Shown here piece by piece: positions 33,701 to 43,009 of a DNA stretch of 64,000 bases. The stretch covers positions 13,515,262 to 13,579,261 of the forward strand of contig NC_056418.1 in the NCBI RefSeq assembly GCF_905147365.1, read 5' to 3'. The first letter of the stretch is position 1. Each line of letters begins with the position of its first letter. The translations under genes and the position numbers were made by a program. The DNA comes from Aricia agestis (taxonomy: Eukaryota; Arthropoda; Insecta; Lepidoptera; Lycaenidae). The notes beneath the pieces were generated by a model. That model ran no database searches. It saw only the letters and a list, made by a program, of their open reading frames with translations, and had not been told where the DNA came from.

Positions 33701-36700
33701 CTACATCTCGGCGTAATTCCAGGGGGTCCAAGCTGTTTGAAACACTATGGCAGTCAACAATTCGAGCAGCCCTTCGTTGGATACGATCCAGAGGGAGCAG
33801 TTGGTATTTTGGCGCCCCTGCCCAGAGATGAGAATAATATTCCATATGAGGCCGAACCTGCGCCCTGTAGAGTTGTAGGCGTTGGTCCGGACTGAAGTAC
33901 TATCTCGCTCTGTTAAGAACACCAAGCTTCTTCGAGGCTAATTTGGCCTTACCCTCAAGATGATATCGGAACTGGACTTCGCTCGATATGTTGACGCCAA
34001 GTATCTTAATGCTAGGGGAGATGGTTAAAGATGTGCCCTCGAAACGAGGATAAACGACTATTGGTGACTTTTTAGTGGTGAACGCGCAGACTTGTGTCTT
34101 GGTGGGGTTGAATTGGACTAAGTTACGTCTACCCCATTCAGAGATCTTCTCCAATGAATTATCCACCTTAGACACAAGTTCGTTTCGACTCTCAGCGGTC
34201 GACTATCACCTGTACTATCATCCGTATAGCAATGAATGCCGTTGGTTTGTAACATGTCATTGATATGCAGTATGAATAGAGTAGGTGATAGTACACAGCC
34301 CTGAGGGACACCAGCATTAACAGACTGAGTTTCCGAGCATTCGCCGTCAACTACGACCTTTATGCTTCTGTCTGCTAAGAAACTAGTGACCCACTTACAT
34401 AATTTCTCGGGCAGCCCGTATGATGGAAGCTTTGATAGCAGCGCTTTATGCCAAACTCGATCAAAGGCCTTCGCAATATCCAAACTAACAGCCAATGCCT
34501 CTCCCTTCGACTCAATTGCCTGAGCCCAACGATGAGTCAGGTATGCCAAGAGATCACCAGCCGAGCGACCCTTACGGAACCCGTATTGTTTGTCGCTTAG
34601 CAATCCCTGGCCGTCCAAGTATCGAAGAAGCTGGCTATTGATAATGGATTCCATTATTTTTGAGAAGAGAGAGGTTATAGCGATTGGTCTGTAGTTGGAA
34701 GGATTTGAGTGGTCACCTTTTTTGGGGATCTGGTGCACCAAGGCTGTCTTCCAGGAAGCCGGGATGATGCCAGTGGAATAGGAGAGCCGAAAAAGACGCG
34801 TCAAGACCGGAGCCAACTCTGGAGCACACTTTTTCAACACAATAGGCGGGATTCCGTCAGGCCCACTCGACTTTTGGATATCAAGGGAAAAGAGGGCTTT
34901 TCGCACTGAGCGCTGATGAAACCGAATATCCGACATGATGCTCGTGCATCGCGGTATGGTCGGCGGTTTCTGCCCCCCGTCATCCAGGGTCGAGTTTGAC
35001 GCAAAGAGCTTGCCCAGAAGATCGGCTTTGTCCTTTGCGTCCTGGGCCAACGATCCATTTCCTACGTGTAGGGATGGTAGGGTTGGCTTGCAGAAATTTC
35101 CTTCAATAGCTTTGGCCAGAGACCAGAATGCACGGGTTCCCGAGGGGAGGCACTCAAGTCTCTTGCCAATTCTATTGACGTGCTGTTGCTTTGCCCGAGT
35201 AATCTCTTTCTTGAGGGACCTATAGGCAAGGTTGTACTCCTTTTTATATGTGCTGGTATTTAAATCCCGAGCAGACACTGCGTTGACCCAGGATTGGTAA
35301 GCCTCCTGCTTCCGGCGAGAAGCTTTTTTGAGGGATGAACCAAACCAGGGTCGAAATCTGCCGCCACTTGGCACTACAGAGGTCGGAATGAAAAGTTCCA
35401 TCCCCTGCATCACCACATCGGCAACAGAGTTGGCAGTGTTGTCGGGATCATCCGGCGAGAAGCACACGTGCCCCCAAGAACAGGATGCAAAAAACGACCG
35501 CATCCCATCCCAGTCTGCTGACTTGTAGTGCCACACACGACGGTATTTAACAGCGCGCTGTCTTAACACCGTCGTAAGTGGCACAGAACTCCTAACAAGG
35601 CAATGATCCGATGAACCAAGTGGTGCGGTTACGGATATTTGGTAGCCGTCAGGATTTGAAGTCAGTAGGAGGTCCAACAAGGAAGGATTCTGACCATCCA
35701 CATCTGGGATTCGCGTAGGCGTAGTAACCAGTTGTGTCAAGTCGTTCGCAAGGGCAAAGTTGCAGACAGATCTCCCCGCACAACAAGATAGCAACCAACA
35801 AGATAGCAAAAAGTTGCTTTATAAAAAAAACCTTTCGAATGTTTATACAAGATATAAAATGAGAAAAAAAATCCGCAACCTTTGATTTTCTGTGTTGTTT
35901 TTCTATCTCCCCTTAATCCTTGGTTTTTAATCAACTTGCAAGGGGGGGTTATTAGTTTCAGGCATGTACAAGTATGTATTAAATAAACATAATATTTGAG
36001 TATTTAAATCAATACAATCTATGATGCTTGCGAGAATTTGTGTTAATACACTTTCAATTGCATAATAATATAATATAGGAAATTATCTAACATTAAATTA
36101 TTTTAAACTTAGAAACAGTAGGGACAATTTAGTTTAAGAAAATGAAGATAATTGTTTGATTAAATTATATTTTGTAATATATTTCATGATGTACGGTGAG
36201 TATTAAAGAAGAAGTTTTAATACTCCGACAAAAACATGCAAGAGTTTTCGTCAAAAACAAAACATCATGAAATGTATTGCAAAATAAAATTTAAGTAAAC
36301 AACAACAATAAGCTTATTTTTCTTGAAATGAGTTATCCAAACTAAAATATAATATTATTGTCATAAATAATCAAGTATGAAAACTATAATTCCGACTATA
36401 GACAAGGTTGCCATACGTAGATTTTTTAAATTTGCCGCTTTTTTCCAGTCTCATCTTTCGTTAGCCAGACTCTAATATTCAATGTAGTAAGTGAGAAGTA
36501 TGGTAAAAAAATAAAGTAGGTACTTAACATCGAACACGTTTGAATTCGTACTTTGACACATATCTACTTGTCTCTTTCTATTATTGTGCAATGGCAATAT
36601 TTCCGTGGGTAAAATAAAGAGAAAGGTAGCGATAGGTAAAAGTAAGTACCAATTTATTATGCACTGTGGAGGGACCGCAGAAAAGAAAAATATATTTGAA

Positions 36701-39700
36701 TTTATACATAAACTAGATGACGCCCGCGACTCCGTTGCCCATAAATTCGTTCAGGAACCTTACATTCTTCAGCTATAAAAAGTATCCTATGTCATTTCCC
36801 GGGTCTTACAGTATCTCCATACAAAATTTCAGTGAAATTGGTTCAGCGGTTTGGGCGTGAAGAGGTAACAGACAGACAGAAAGATTTCTACGATGTATGT
36901 TTATTTTTCTCTATGGACAGGGTCCCCGCTACCATATTATGTGCAATGTGTGCAATGCACACGGGCGCCATCCTCTAGAGGCGCCAAATTGCCATCTTTA
37001 GGGGCGCCAAAACCAAAATCCCAAAAAAATTGCCTAAAGGGGTGCCAAAATCCTTTTTTTTTTGCACACAGGCGCCAGTAGCCCTTACGGGGGCCCTGTC
37101 TATGGATTTCTAATTTATGATCTAAATAAATAAAATAAAAATTGTTTTATTTCTGAATAAATTTGAACCAAATAATATGGATTACTTATTTAAAATTGTT
37201 GGATATTTACAGAGTAAAAAACGTGGAGCCGGTTTACAAAGAGCCGACCGTCAGGAAAAAATCTGAGAAAAGAGCGTTGAAAGGCTGGAGTTGTGAGCAA
37301 TGCAAAATCGTAAGTATGACGTAAACTACATTACATTATCCGACTACGTAATATGTACTGTCTTCTGATAATAATCTTCGAACTTTTCACATAGATGAAC
37401 AATGAACATAAGTAAGTATGTTATTTTAGAATCAATAAAATTTAGTGTCCGACCGAAGCTTCGGCTTCGGCTTCGGCCGCCTTCGGCCAAAAAAACCACC
37501 TTTGGCTAAACCTTCGGCTTCGACCTAAAACCCGGCCGAAGCCGAAGCTTTGCCGAAGGTCCGAGCAACCGTCGAAATTGAACGAAAGACGAGTGAGTCG
37601 AGAGAGAGAGCCAGACCGATCGTGTATGCAGAGGCCACTGGGAGTCACTGTCAAATACAATTAACAAACACTAACTTCTTAATAAATCATTTAATTATTT
37701 ATTAAGAAGTTAGTATTTGTTTATTTTATGTATTACTTTAGTTTTGGTCTAGTCGAGTAAAACAAAGACTGATTGATTGGTCTAATTATTGTTATTTGTG
37801 AAATAATAAAGAAGAAGATAGAAGATTATAAACCTTCGGCTTCGGCTTCGGCCGAAGGTTGTAGCGATTGCCGATTAATCGGCTTCGGCCAAAAAAAGAC
37901 CTTCGGTCGGACACTAATAAAATTTCAAAGTGCATAATATTATGTCGCAGTCATCTGGCTTTAAATCTACGATTTGATTGAATGACACCATTCAATTGAA
38001 TGACTAAAGAACAACTCGTCAAGACGTTGACTATGACCTTAGATGAATGATTGGTCTCGCGCTCGCGCTACGACTAGATACCGTCGGAGTACTTGAAAAA
38101 TGCGGCAACAAATAATACGCCTCATCGCGCGTAACCGCGCCAGTCGCGCCGCAAGCTTCGGGTGAGGTAGATGTGTCGATAATTTTCGAAATTTTAAGTT
38201 ACGTCCGTAGCAAAATGCCAATTTGCGTAGTGAGACCATAGTCTCACTACGCAAATTGGCATTTTGCATACAAGTATTATTGCATACAATAATAACACTA
38301 CAAGAAACAAGAAAGATACTGGCATCACATACCATCAGTAAATATTATCCCCGCGTTCCAGATGACGTTAGAAACGCTCACGCTCAAGACCGTAGTTTTT
38401 CCCGTTCCACTAGCTTGTGAGCGTCAGTGATACAAACCCAAGTGGAACGGATTATGGATCGTTTTGAGCGTTTTGAGAAAAGTTTAAAAAAAGAACTATA
38501 TTTTTTTTATACATAGGTACATTGAACTGAACTTGGATATTACGATCCTTTTCTTCAAGTCCTAAATAAAAGTAATTTTATTGTTTATAGTTACATTTAT
38601 TTTAATAAAATATGTAGGTAGGTACATAATATTATATTTGTTTCGTTTTTAGTATTACATTTTTTTACTTAAGTAATCATATTTTAATATAGTTAAACTT
38701 TTATTATATTTGAGTTTTCACATTGAATCATATTTTAATAACAAAACCACATATTTTGAATATTGACTATTGTCACAATATACATATAAACGTTAGGTAA
38801 TATTACCGCTTAATGCTTAGTCAAGTACGAGTAAGTCAACAGGTATAGGAGAGATGAGATGTTATTTAATTTATTTAATTAAAATATTATTTGTAATGAA
38901 ATAATATAAAGTATTTTTGTCTCTACTCTCTCCTGAAAACTTTCCAAATATGGCTTTCGCGATATAGTTACGTTAAAATTAAAAAAAAAACTAGAACGCC
39001 CACTTTGACCCATCTTCGTCAAGGGCTGTTTTGAGCGAAAATGATGACGTCATGAGTGACGTCATAGCCGCTATCAAAACGACCCCGGTCGCCAAAGGGA
39101 ACGGCAGAAGGGGACGTTTTGAGCGTTTTGGTCAAAATTAACGTCATCTGGAACGCAGCCTATATAAATCGTCATAAACACAGAAAAATAATATAAACCT
39201 GAAAATTCGGATCGGAGTACCGCTTGATGTTCAGTGTTGCCAATTACCATAAACTAAAAATTCCCAATTTTTTTTTATTAATTTATTTATTATATCTTAT
39301 TTTTTATATATACATAGTGGATGAGTGGATGAGCGCATTAAAATCTCTAGCTAGGGTAGCTGGTTCGAATCCCGCCAACGGAACAAAAAGTTTTCAAAGT
39401 TCCTGGATCATGAATGTGTATTAATAAATATGAATTATGAGTATCATATTATAATAAAAATCTTAAATACAGTTTATATTTTATGTAAGTACACAATACA
39501 GTAACAAATGAGAAAACAAATTTAACATTTGCTTTTTTATGACTCATTCTTAACTTTCGTTAAACTTCCTAACATTGTTTTTGTATTGTTTTCTCATCAA
39601 TATTGTACCCATTATATTTCGTTGACCTAAACAACGTTGTTATTTTATCGCATTATTTTCGAATGGACTTTATTCTAATGGTAAAGTTTATCTGGTGATT

Positions 39701-41619
39701 GAAAAATCAGCACTTACTATACAATAATAATAAATTACAAGACCACAGCAACTAATTTTTCCCCATTAATTGGGCACCAGTCACGTATCTGGCAACCCGA
39801 TTATCTACGCACACAACAATATTTGTGCATTGTTTTACACACACTACAATATTGAGGTGCCGCATTCGGGAATCTGTGTTTTCTATACAGCGCGGTATCT
39901 AGTCGAGCGCGCGCGCGAGACAAATCATTTATCTAAGACTATGACGTTTAAGGCGGGGATTAATCTCAATCCAAAACGATAACTTTGCACACAACCAAAG
40001 ACCAAGCGTATACGCATCGCAATAAGATTCATTTTAGCTTAGCATAAAACTGAAGTCAGTCGAGCTGATTTTCTCTATTTTTCATGTTTTTTTTAAATAT
40101 CTTTGGAAAAAACATTAAGAAACAAAATTGTTCGGTTAAAGAATTTTTAATATAGATTTACTAACAATTTATTGAAATAAAATGTATAATTATCCTAGTT
40201 AATACTTATATTTCGATGAAATAGATTTTTATCGGAGGTGAGTTTGTAAATTAATTACAGCCAAAGTATTAAGTTTTATTAAAATGTTTATGGTTTAAGG
40301 TATTTTAAATATTGTGCTTCATACCTCATATTTTTTAAAACTTCGTTATTATATTGGAACTAGGTAAACCGGAAGTCGCGGAATAACGAATTGGGGTTTA
40401 TCCTCGCCTTAACGTCTTGACTAATAGTTATAATATTATATAGTGAAGTCGTTAAATGGCATGATATTAGCCATTGACGAGGCAGTAATAGGTAAATCCA
40501 CGCTTTCATAATATTATTTATTACTAATTTATATCACTTTAAAGTAAATTTAATGGACAACATATCAGCATAGTGCTATCAGCTGTGCGAGCTGTTTGAC
40601 GCCATATTTGTTTTAGTGACTACTGACTACTAGCGCCGCAGTGGAAAAAAATCAAAAACGTCCAATTACCTGACTGATGTCATGTCCGCTATCTTCGAAG
40701 GGCTATGTTACAAATCGCTAACTAGTTGAACGTTGAGTGACGATCGTTCAATAGACATTCGGCCGACTGCCGAGACATTCAATGAATACGCTAGTCATTC
40801 AATCGAATCGCAGATTGAACCAGATGACTGCGACGTATACAGCTTGGCCAACCTCCCAATCTTTTTCCGCTTTCTTCACCGCCGCGCTACCCCGTCAACG
40901 TTGTTTCGCAGAATTCTATCTGTTGTTAAAAGACTTTGAGGCGCTCCTTGTCGCCAGGCACCTCGGCGTGACTTCTCATTTATTTAAGTACCAATTCAAA
41001 AGTTCAAAACGCACATTTTTTTTTACTAAATTAAACTGCTAAATCAATTTAATTTAGTACGAGGATACTTTGAGTCACAGCAAAGAACAAATCTAGTGTT
41101 CTTATGAACAGTAAGGGCCGATTCACGCCGGAACGGCAGCGCAGCGGCGAGCATTTTCAGTGTCTTATTATGATTTTAAACTTTACCTTCATAATATTGT
41201 AATACATAGTATCGCTTGAGAAACTTTTGACGACGAGATGTAAACAATGCCCACAATCCAGGTGGAAAATGATGACCATTGCAAACACCACAGAAAATAT
41301 AGGTATTTTATCTTTCTATCAATATGATTAAGAACAGACTACAAGTCTGTTCTAATTCATATTGATAGAGAGATAAAATACCGATTCTTCCACTGACTTC
41401 ATTGTTATGAATTACCCAACTAATCAACGTTACTTTCAGTTCTACGACGAGCTATACCGTGACGATCCTGTGATGCTGGCCAAGAAGATGGAGGAGTGCT
41501 CCAAGCACCGCGGCCGCCACAACCCCGTCCGACCCAAGACCCCCCCAGGGTACTGGAACCCGAGGTGGGAAGTGCCCACGGATACAGAAGAGTTCAATAG
41601 GAGGAACAATGCATTATAA
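24717..41619 (+). CDS. CtIP/RBBP8/Sae2-type DNA end-resection factor, 11 exons, 498 codons
   Basis: Exons: 24717-24822, 24991-25075, 25183-25253, 25343-25631, 26358-26529, 26936-27012, 28963-29106, 29685-29813, 31175-31321, 37213-37309, 41440-41619. All GT/AG junctions keep phase. The N-terminus (about 25-90) is heptad-rich, suiting the family's oligomerising coiled coil. The middle is polar and poorly conserved. The C-terminus is diagnostic: GWSCEQCKIFYDELY (431-445), MEECSKHRGRHNP (456-468), then KTPPGYWNPRWEVP. This matches the C-C-x-FY, CSxHR and TPxxFW pattern of CtIP; T473-P474 is the counterpart of human T847-P, a CDK site. The family stimulates Mre11-Rad50-Nbs1 nuclease to start homologous repair. 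It is much shorter than vertebrate CtIP (897 residues). Introns 9 and 10 hold nested transposons. Confidence 0.85.
26097..26270 (+). mobile_element. SINE-like element, 5'-truncated copy
   Basis: Carries the CCCTTCC-rich stretch and the shared 3' ~125 bp (GGCAACGCACCTGCAGCTCT ... CCCTCTTATTTCAT, A tail). ATACTAA is repeated at 26090-26096 and 26271-26277. It lies 87 bases upstream of CtIP exon 5 (intron 4). Confidence 0.75.
27491..28003. mobile_element. MITE with diverged long inverted ends
   Basis: The left end AAGGGGGATATTAGATTATC and the reversed right end AGGGGAGTATTACATTATTA both run into ATATTGGATCC/ATATTGGATCA. ATCATATATATTGGATCC recurs twice inside. It sits in CtIP intron 6. The target duplication is not resolved. 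Confidence 0.6.
28297..28870. mobile_element. hAT-type non-autonomous element with 8-bp duplication
   Basis: The left end CATTGATTCCCAAAGTGG and reversed right end CAGACGTTCTCAAACTCC have the hAT pattern. AACTAGAG is exact on both sides (28289-28296 and 28871-28878). GGGGTCCACGGG-type words fill the left part. The 74-codon frame inside (28363) has no recognisable domain. CtIP intron 6. Confidence 0.85.
29352..29490. mobile_element. MITE, GGGCCTGTTTCACCA ends
   Basis: Arms GGGCCTGTTTCACCA...CTGATAAAGTGCC (about 32 bp) are mirrored at the right. TA flanks both ends (29350-29351 and 29491-29492). It is 139 bp, in CtIP intron 7. Confidence 0.7.
29838..29960 (-). mobile_element. LINE/SINE 3'-tail fragment
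   Basis: On the minus strand this is the shared 3' module (GCAACACACCTGCGGCTCTT ... GGTGACCCGTTTGCCCC, A-rich tail at 29837-29850). It starts only 24 bases after the CtIP exon 8 donor. Confidence 0.65.
30371..30913. mobile_element. hAT-type non-autonomous element with 8-bp duplication
   Basis: Ends CAGTGTTGCC; GTTGTGTA is exact on both sides (30363-30370 and 30914-30921). The interior repeats TAGTGG/TGGTGGTTT words on both flanks. Ends resemble the 3658-4056 element, so both could share one transposase source. CtIP intron 8. Confidence 0.85.
31387..31550 (+). mobile_element. tRNA-derived SINE
   Basis: The head has a good A box, TGGCTCAGTGG (31397-31407), and a perfect B box, GGTTCGAATCC (31442-31452), 34 bp apart. 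A family body follows (CGGAACAAAAAGTTTTCAAA, CTGGGTCATG) ending in AT-rich sequence. It is an RNA polymerase III type repeat, not a tRNA gene: there is no 3' acceptor arm. Further copies are at 39313 and 45018. CtIP intron 9. Confidence 0.8.
31563..31775 (-). mobile_element. Non-autonomous Helitron, complete
   Basis: On the minus strand it begins TCATACTAATATTATAAATG after an A and ends ...GGCGTCATCTAG before a T. These are the Helitron rules: 5' TC, 3' CTAG, insertion between A and T. It contains a CTGT/CAGA microsatellite (CAGACAGACAGACAGACA on plus, about 31731-31748) and the strip CGGTTCAGCGGTTTGGGCGT. CtIP intron 9. Confidence 0.75.
31800..32255 (-). mobile_element. RTE-like LINE fragment, C-terminal part
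   Basis: The minus-strand frame (32254-31973) reads KTKIMTNRDEIPIIVDAENI, then NSYTYLGQIISFKDQTN. After a frame change it continues FNSCVLPCLTYGCQSWALT and RTCQRSMERSMVGVTL. This is the region after the YADD box of RTE-type reverse transcriptases (YLG, then LTYGxxxW). A stop and a frameshift make it inactive. CtIP intron 9. Confidence 0.7.
32679..32961 (+). CDS. Possible small two-exon reading frame inside the mariner-like element
   Basis: Exon 32679-32814 and exon 32909-32961, joined by a 94-bp intron with GTAAGT and TTTTGCAG signals, would give 62 residues: MKKTLKRDLRKLLFAMISKY..., a Lys/Glu-rich helical protein ending NIKHK. It lies between the left terminal repeat and the transposase remnant. 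It may be a 5' part of the transposon gene, or gene matter carried by it. No family is recognised, and chance is possible. Confidence 0.25.
33313..35809 (-). mobile_element. CR1/Jockey-type LINE, 5'-truncated, frameshifted ORF2
   Basis: The long frame 35809-34118 starts inside the endonuclease (LLDLLLTSNPDGYQI...LGSSDHCLV). It continues through reverse transcriptase motifs (SSGPDGIPPIVLKK, PIPKKGDHSNPSNYRPIA-like block, LDIAKAFDRVWHK, GVPQGCVLSP). The catalytic box reads HCYTDDST, i.e. YTDD for YADD. After frame changes it goes on at 34175-33900 (NLVQFNPTKTQVCAF, ILGVNISSEVQF) and 33845-33378 (YYSHLWAGAPKY, RIQRRAARIVD). The 3' end (33450-33313) is the module shared with the SINE-like copies and ends in an A run. 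The endonuclease N-terminus and ORF1 are missing. Confidence 0.85.
36713..36887 (-). mobile_element. Non-autonomous Helitron, 3' part
   Basis: The minus-strand 3' end CTAG (36716-36713) precedes a T. The body shares GCGACTCCGTTGCCC, ATTTCCCGGGTCTTACAGTA and GGTTCAGCGGTTTGGGCGT with 31563-31775. The 5' TC end is missing. Confidence 0.6.
36918..37098. mobile_element. hAT-type MITE with 8-bp duplication
   Basis: Ends CAGGGTCCCCGC and, reversed, CAGGGCCCCCGTAAGG. TCTATGGA is exact on both sides (36910-36917 and 37099-37106). The interior repeats GGCGCCA / GCACAC words. It is 181 bp, 114 bases upstream of CtIP exon 10. Confidence 0.85.
37443..37916. mobile_element. hAT-type foldback element with 8-bp duplication
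   Basis: Ends TAGTGTCCGACCGAAG with exact ATAAAATT on both sides (37435-37442 and 37917-37924). Both flanks are built from GCTTCGGC / GCCGAAGC words, and a central palindrome (about 37667-37722) has arms with AACTTCTTAATAA. It lies 133 bases after CtIP exon 10. Confidence 0.85.
38210..38267. repeat. Perfect 58-bp hairpin
   Basis: A 27-bp stem (starting GCAAAATGCCAATTTGCG) and its exact complement flank the loop CATA. No target duplication is visible. CtIP intron 10. Confidence 0.85.
38350..39165. mobile_element. Non-autonomous DNA transposon, copy 1 of a two-copy family
   Basis: Ends carry GCGTTCCAGATGACGTTA / TTAACGTCATCTGGAACGC. Sub-terminal strips are CCCGTTCCACTAGC, AAACGCTCAAAACG-like strings, and GACGTCATGAGTGACGTCAT. 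An inverted relative lies at 53017-53891. No transposase frame was found. The exact duplication length could not be fixed because the outermost bases differ. Confidence 0.7.
39313..39475 (+). mobile_element. tRNA-derived SINE, decayed head
   Basis: B box GGTTCGAATCC at 39362-39372 followed by the family body (GGAACAAAAAGTTTTCAAAG, CTGGATCATG). The A box (GGATGAGTGGATGAGC region) is degraded. Confidence 0.7.
41236..41395. repeat. Inverted-repeat arm plus hairpin left of the last CtIP exon
   Basis: The arm 41236-41340 (AAACAATGCCCACAATCCAG ... ATAGGTATTTTATC) is repeated in reverse at about 41768-41875. In addition 41310-41395 is itself a hairpin (GGTATTTTATCTTTCTATCA against TGATAGAGAGATAAAATACC, loop near ACTACAAGT). 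Confidence 0.7.
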
Positions 41620-41631
41620 CAGTTAACTTGT

Positions 41632-41757
41632 ACCATCAAGGAAATTGATTCCTAAGCAGTTGATAGACCAACGGCATTTGGTCGGATCATGACAATAATT
41701 CAATGTTATCTGTCGGCTGGGGACCTATCTGCCTGGGAATCAACTTCTCTGATAGTA
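41632..41757. mobile_element. MITE of the 16.6-kb hairpin family
   Basis: Ends TACCATCAAGGAAATTGATT and the complement of TACTATCAGAGAAGTTGATT. The middle has AGACCAACGGCATTTGGTCGG. It starts 12 bases after the CtIP stop codon, so it probably lies in the 3' UTR. Confidence 0.6.
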
Positions 41758-41767
41758 CTTTTTTTAA

Positions 41768-41875
41768 GTCTGTTCTTATTTATATTGATAGAAAGATAAA
41801 ATACCTATATTTTCTCTGGTGCATTCAATGGTCATCCATTTTCCACCTGCATTGTGGACATTGTTTGCATCCAGA
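41768..41875. repeat. Inverted-repeat arm right of the last CtIP exon
   Basis: Reverse partner of 41236-41340 at roughly 88 percent by eye over about 105 bp. It ends near ATTGTTTGCATCC. It lies downstream of the stop, probably in the 3' UTR of the CtIP-like transcript or just beyond it. Confidence 0.65.
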
Positions 41876-41879
41876 TCAA

Positions 41880-43009
41880 AATGAACCACAACAGATAATT
41901 GACTTTTTGAAAAACTAATTTTATCATTAAAAGTGATGTATATCATATTTGATACAACAATACTAAATACATATCACCTACCTCAGCAGTATATCTGTAT
42001 AAATGAAAGATAAGAAGTATGTTATTATTAATCTAATCTAATTAGCCGTTTGTGTCCCACTGCTGGGCAAAGGCCTTCCCCAATGTTATTATTAAAGATT
42101 AAAAAAATTAGAATAATTATTGTTCTTGTAGTGTATTTTAGTAGAGCTGTAATATTAATTTTAAAAACTACTCTTTTTATATTTCTGTGATATTATAATT
42201 TTATTTTGCTGTGAAAGTATGGCAAAAGATCAATATCATTTTGAATATTATAGTAAGTTATGTACTCACAATAAAATAGTTTTATGTAATAAACTGTTTT
42301 CTTTAAAATCATCTCATTATATCTATCTTTAATCTCTTGTAAGCTTATTTGCATGCTTTGTCTTTATCCTTTTAAGAGCCTACTGTTAAAACGCTAGGCC
42401 TGAACTCAAAACTTGTTTGAATCTTTACAGAGGTTGAGAAACAATAATTGCTTTATTTCTACTTTCTGAAATAAGTCAAACAAAATATGTAAAATTCAAA
42501 GCATTATTTTCAAAAATAACAAATACTGCAGATTTATTTATAAAAATTGCCATTCGTATATAAATAATGTGCGATATCAGAGTATGCAGTTGAACAACCT
42601 TGCAAAAACTATATTTGTAAACATAAGTGAGTCAACTAACTACAGTACATGCCAACATTTAAATTAGGATGACTTGCAACACAGGTACAAGATGAAACCA
42701 ACAATATTGGGAGAACACCTTTAATTCTCAATAAAACAGAATATTATAATTTTTCACTAGCTTAAATGTTAAAAAATTAATCAAAATTAGTATAATATAG
42801 AGCTGAAACCGTTTAGTCGATTAAAAAAAGGTTAAAGTTTTATAATCTAACATCCGTTGTACATATTGCTCCAAATATTAATTGGTGTTTGATAAAGAAG
42901 TCTGCATTCTTCAAAAATAGTTGTCATTTACAATAATTATATCAACTGAAGATTTAAAGGTTATTTTTTATATATTATACTTTAAATGCTACAACAATTT
43001 TACACTTGC
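41880..43009. other. Convergent intergenic stretch between CtIP and Rpn6 genes
   Basis: Contains a scrap of a dispersed repeat (42045-42080, TGTCCCACTGCTGGGCAAAG then GCC) and an AATAAA near 42290 that could end the CtIP-like transcript. No other gene seen. Confidence 0.45.

Larger units (their letters stand above)
32528..36472 (+). mobile_element. Internally deleted mariner-like transposon carrying a LINE
   Basis: Inverted ends GAGTCTGGCTA then GAAAGATGAGACTGG (left) and the complement of GAGTCTGGCTA then CGAAAGATGAGACTGG (right, ending 36472). TA lies on both sides (32526-32527 and 36473-36474). At 33082-33201 one frame joins a helix-turn-helix piece, DVSVCTLKRIKKEGQINKG, to WEVLMHPPYSPD and a stop. 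HPPYSPD is a hallmark of mariner/Tc1 transposases, so the catalytic core between them has been lost. Without the LINE (about 33313-35809) the element would be about 1.4 kb, near the usual mariner length. It occupies most of CtIP intron 9. Confidence 0.65.
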
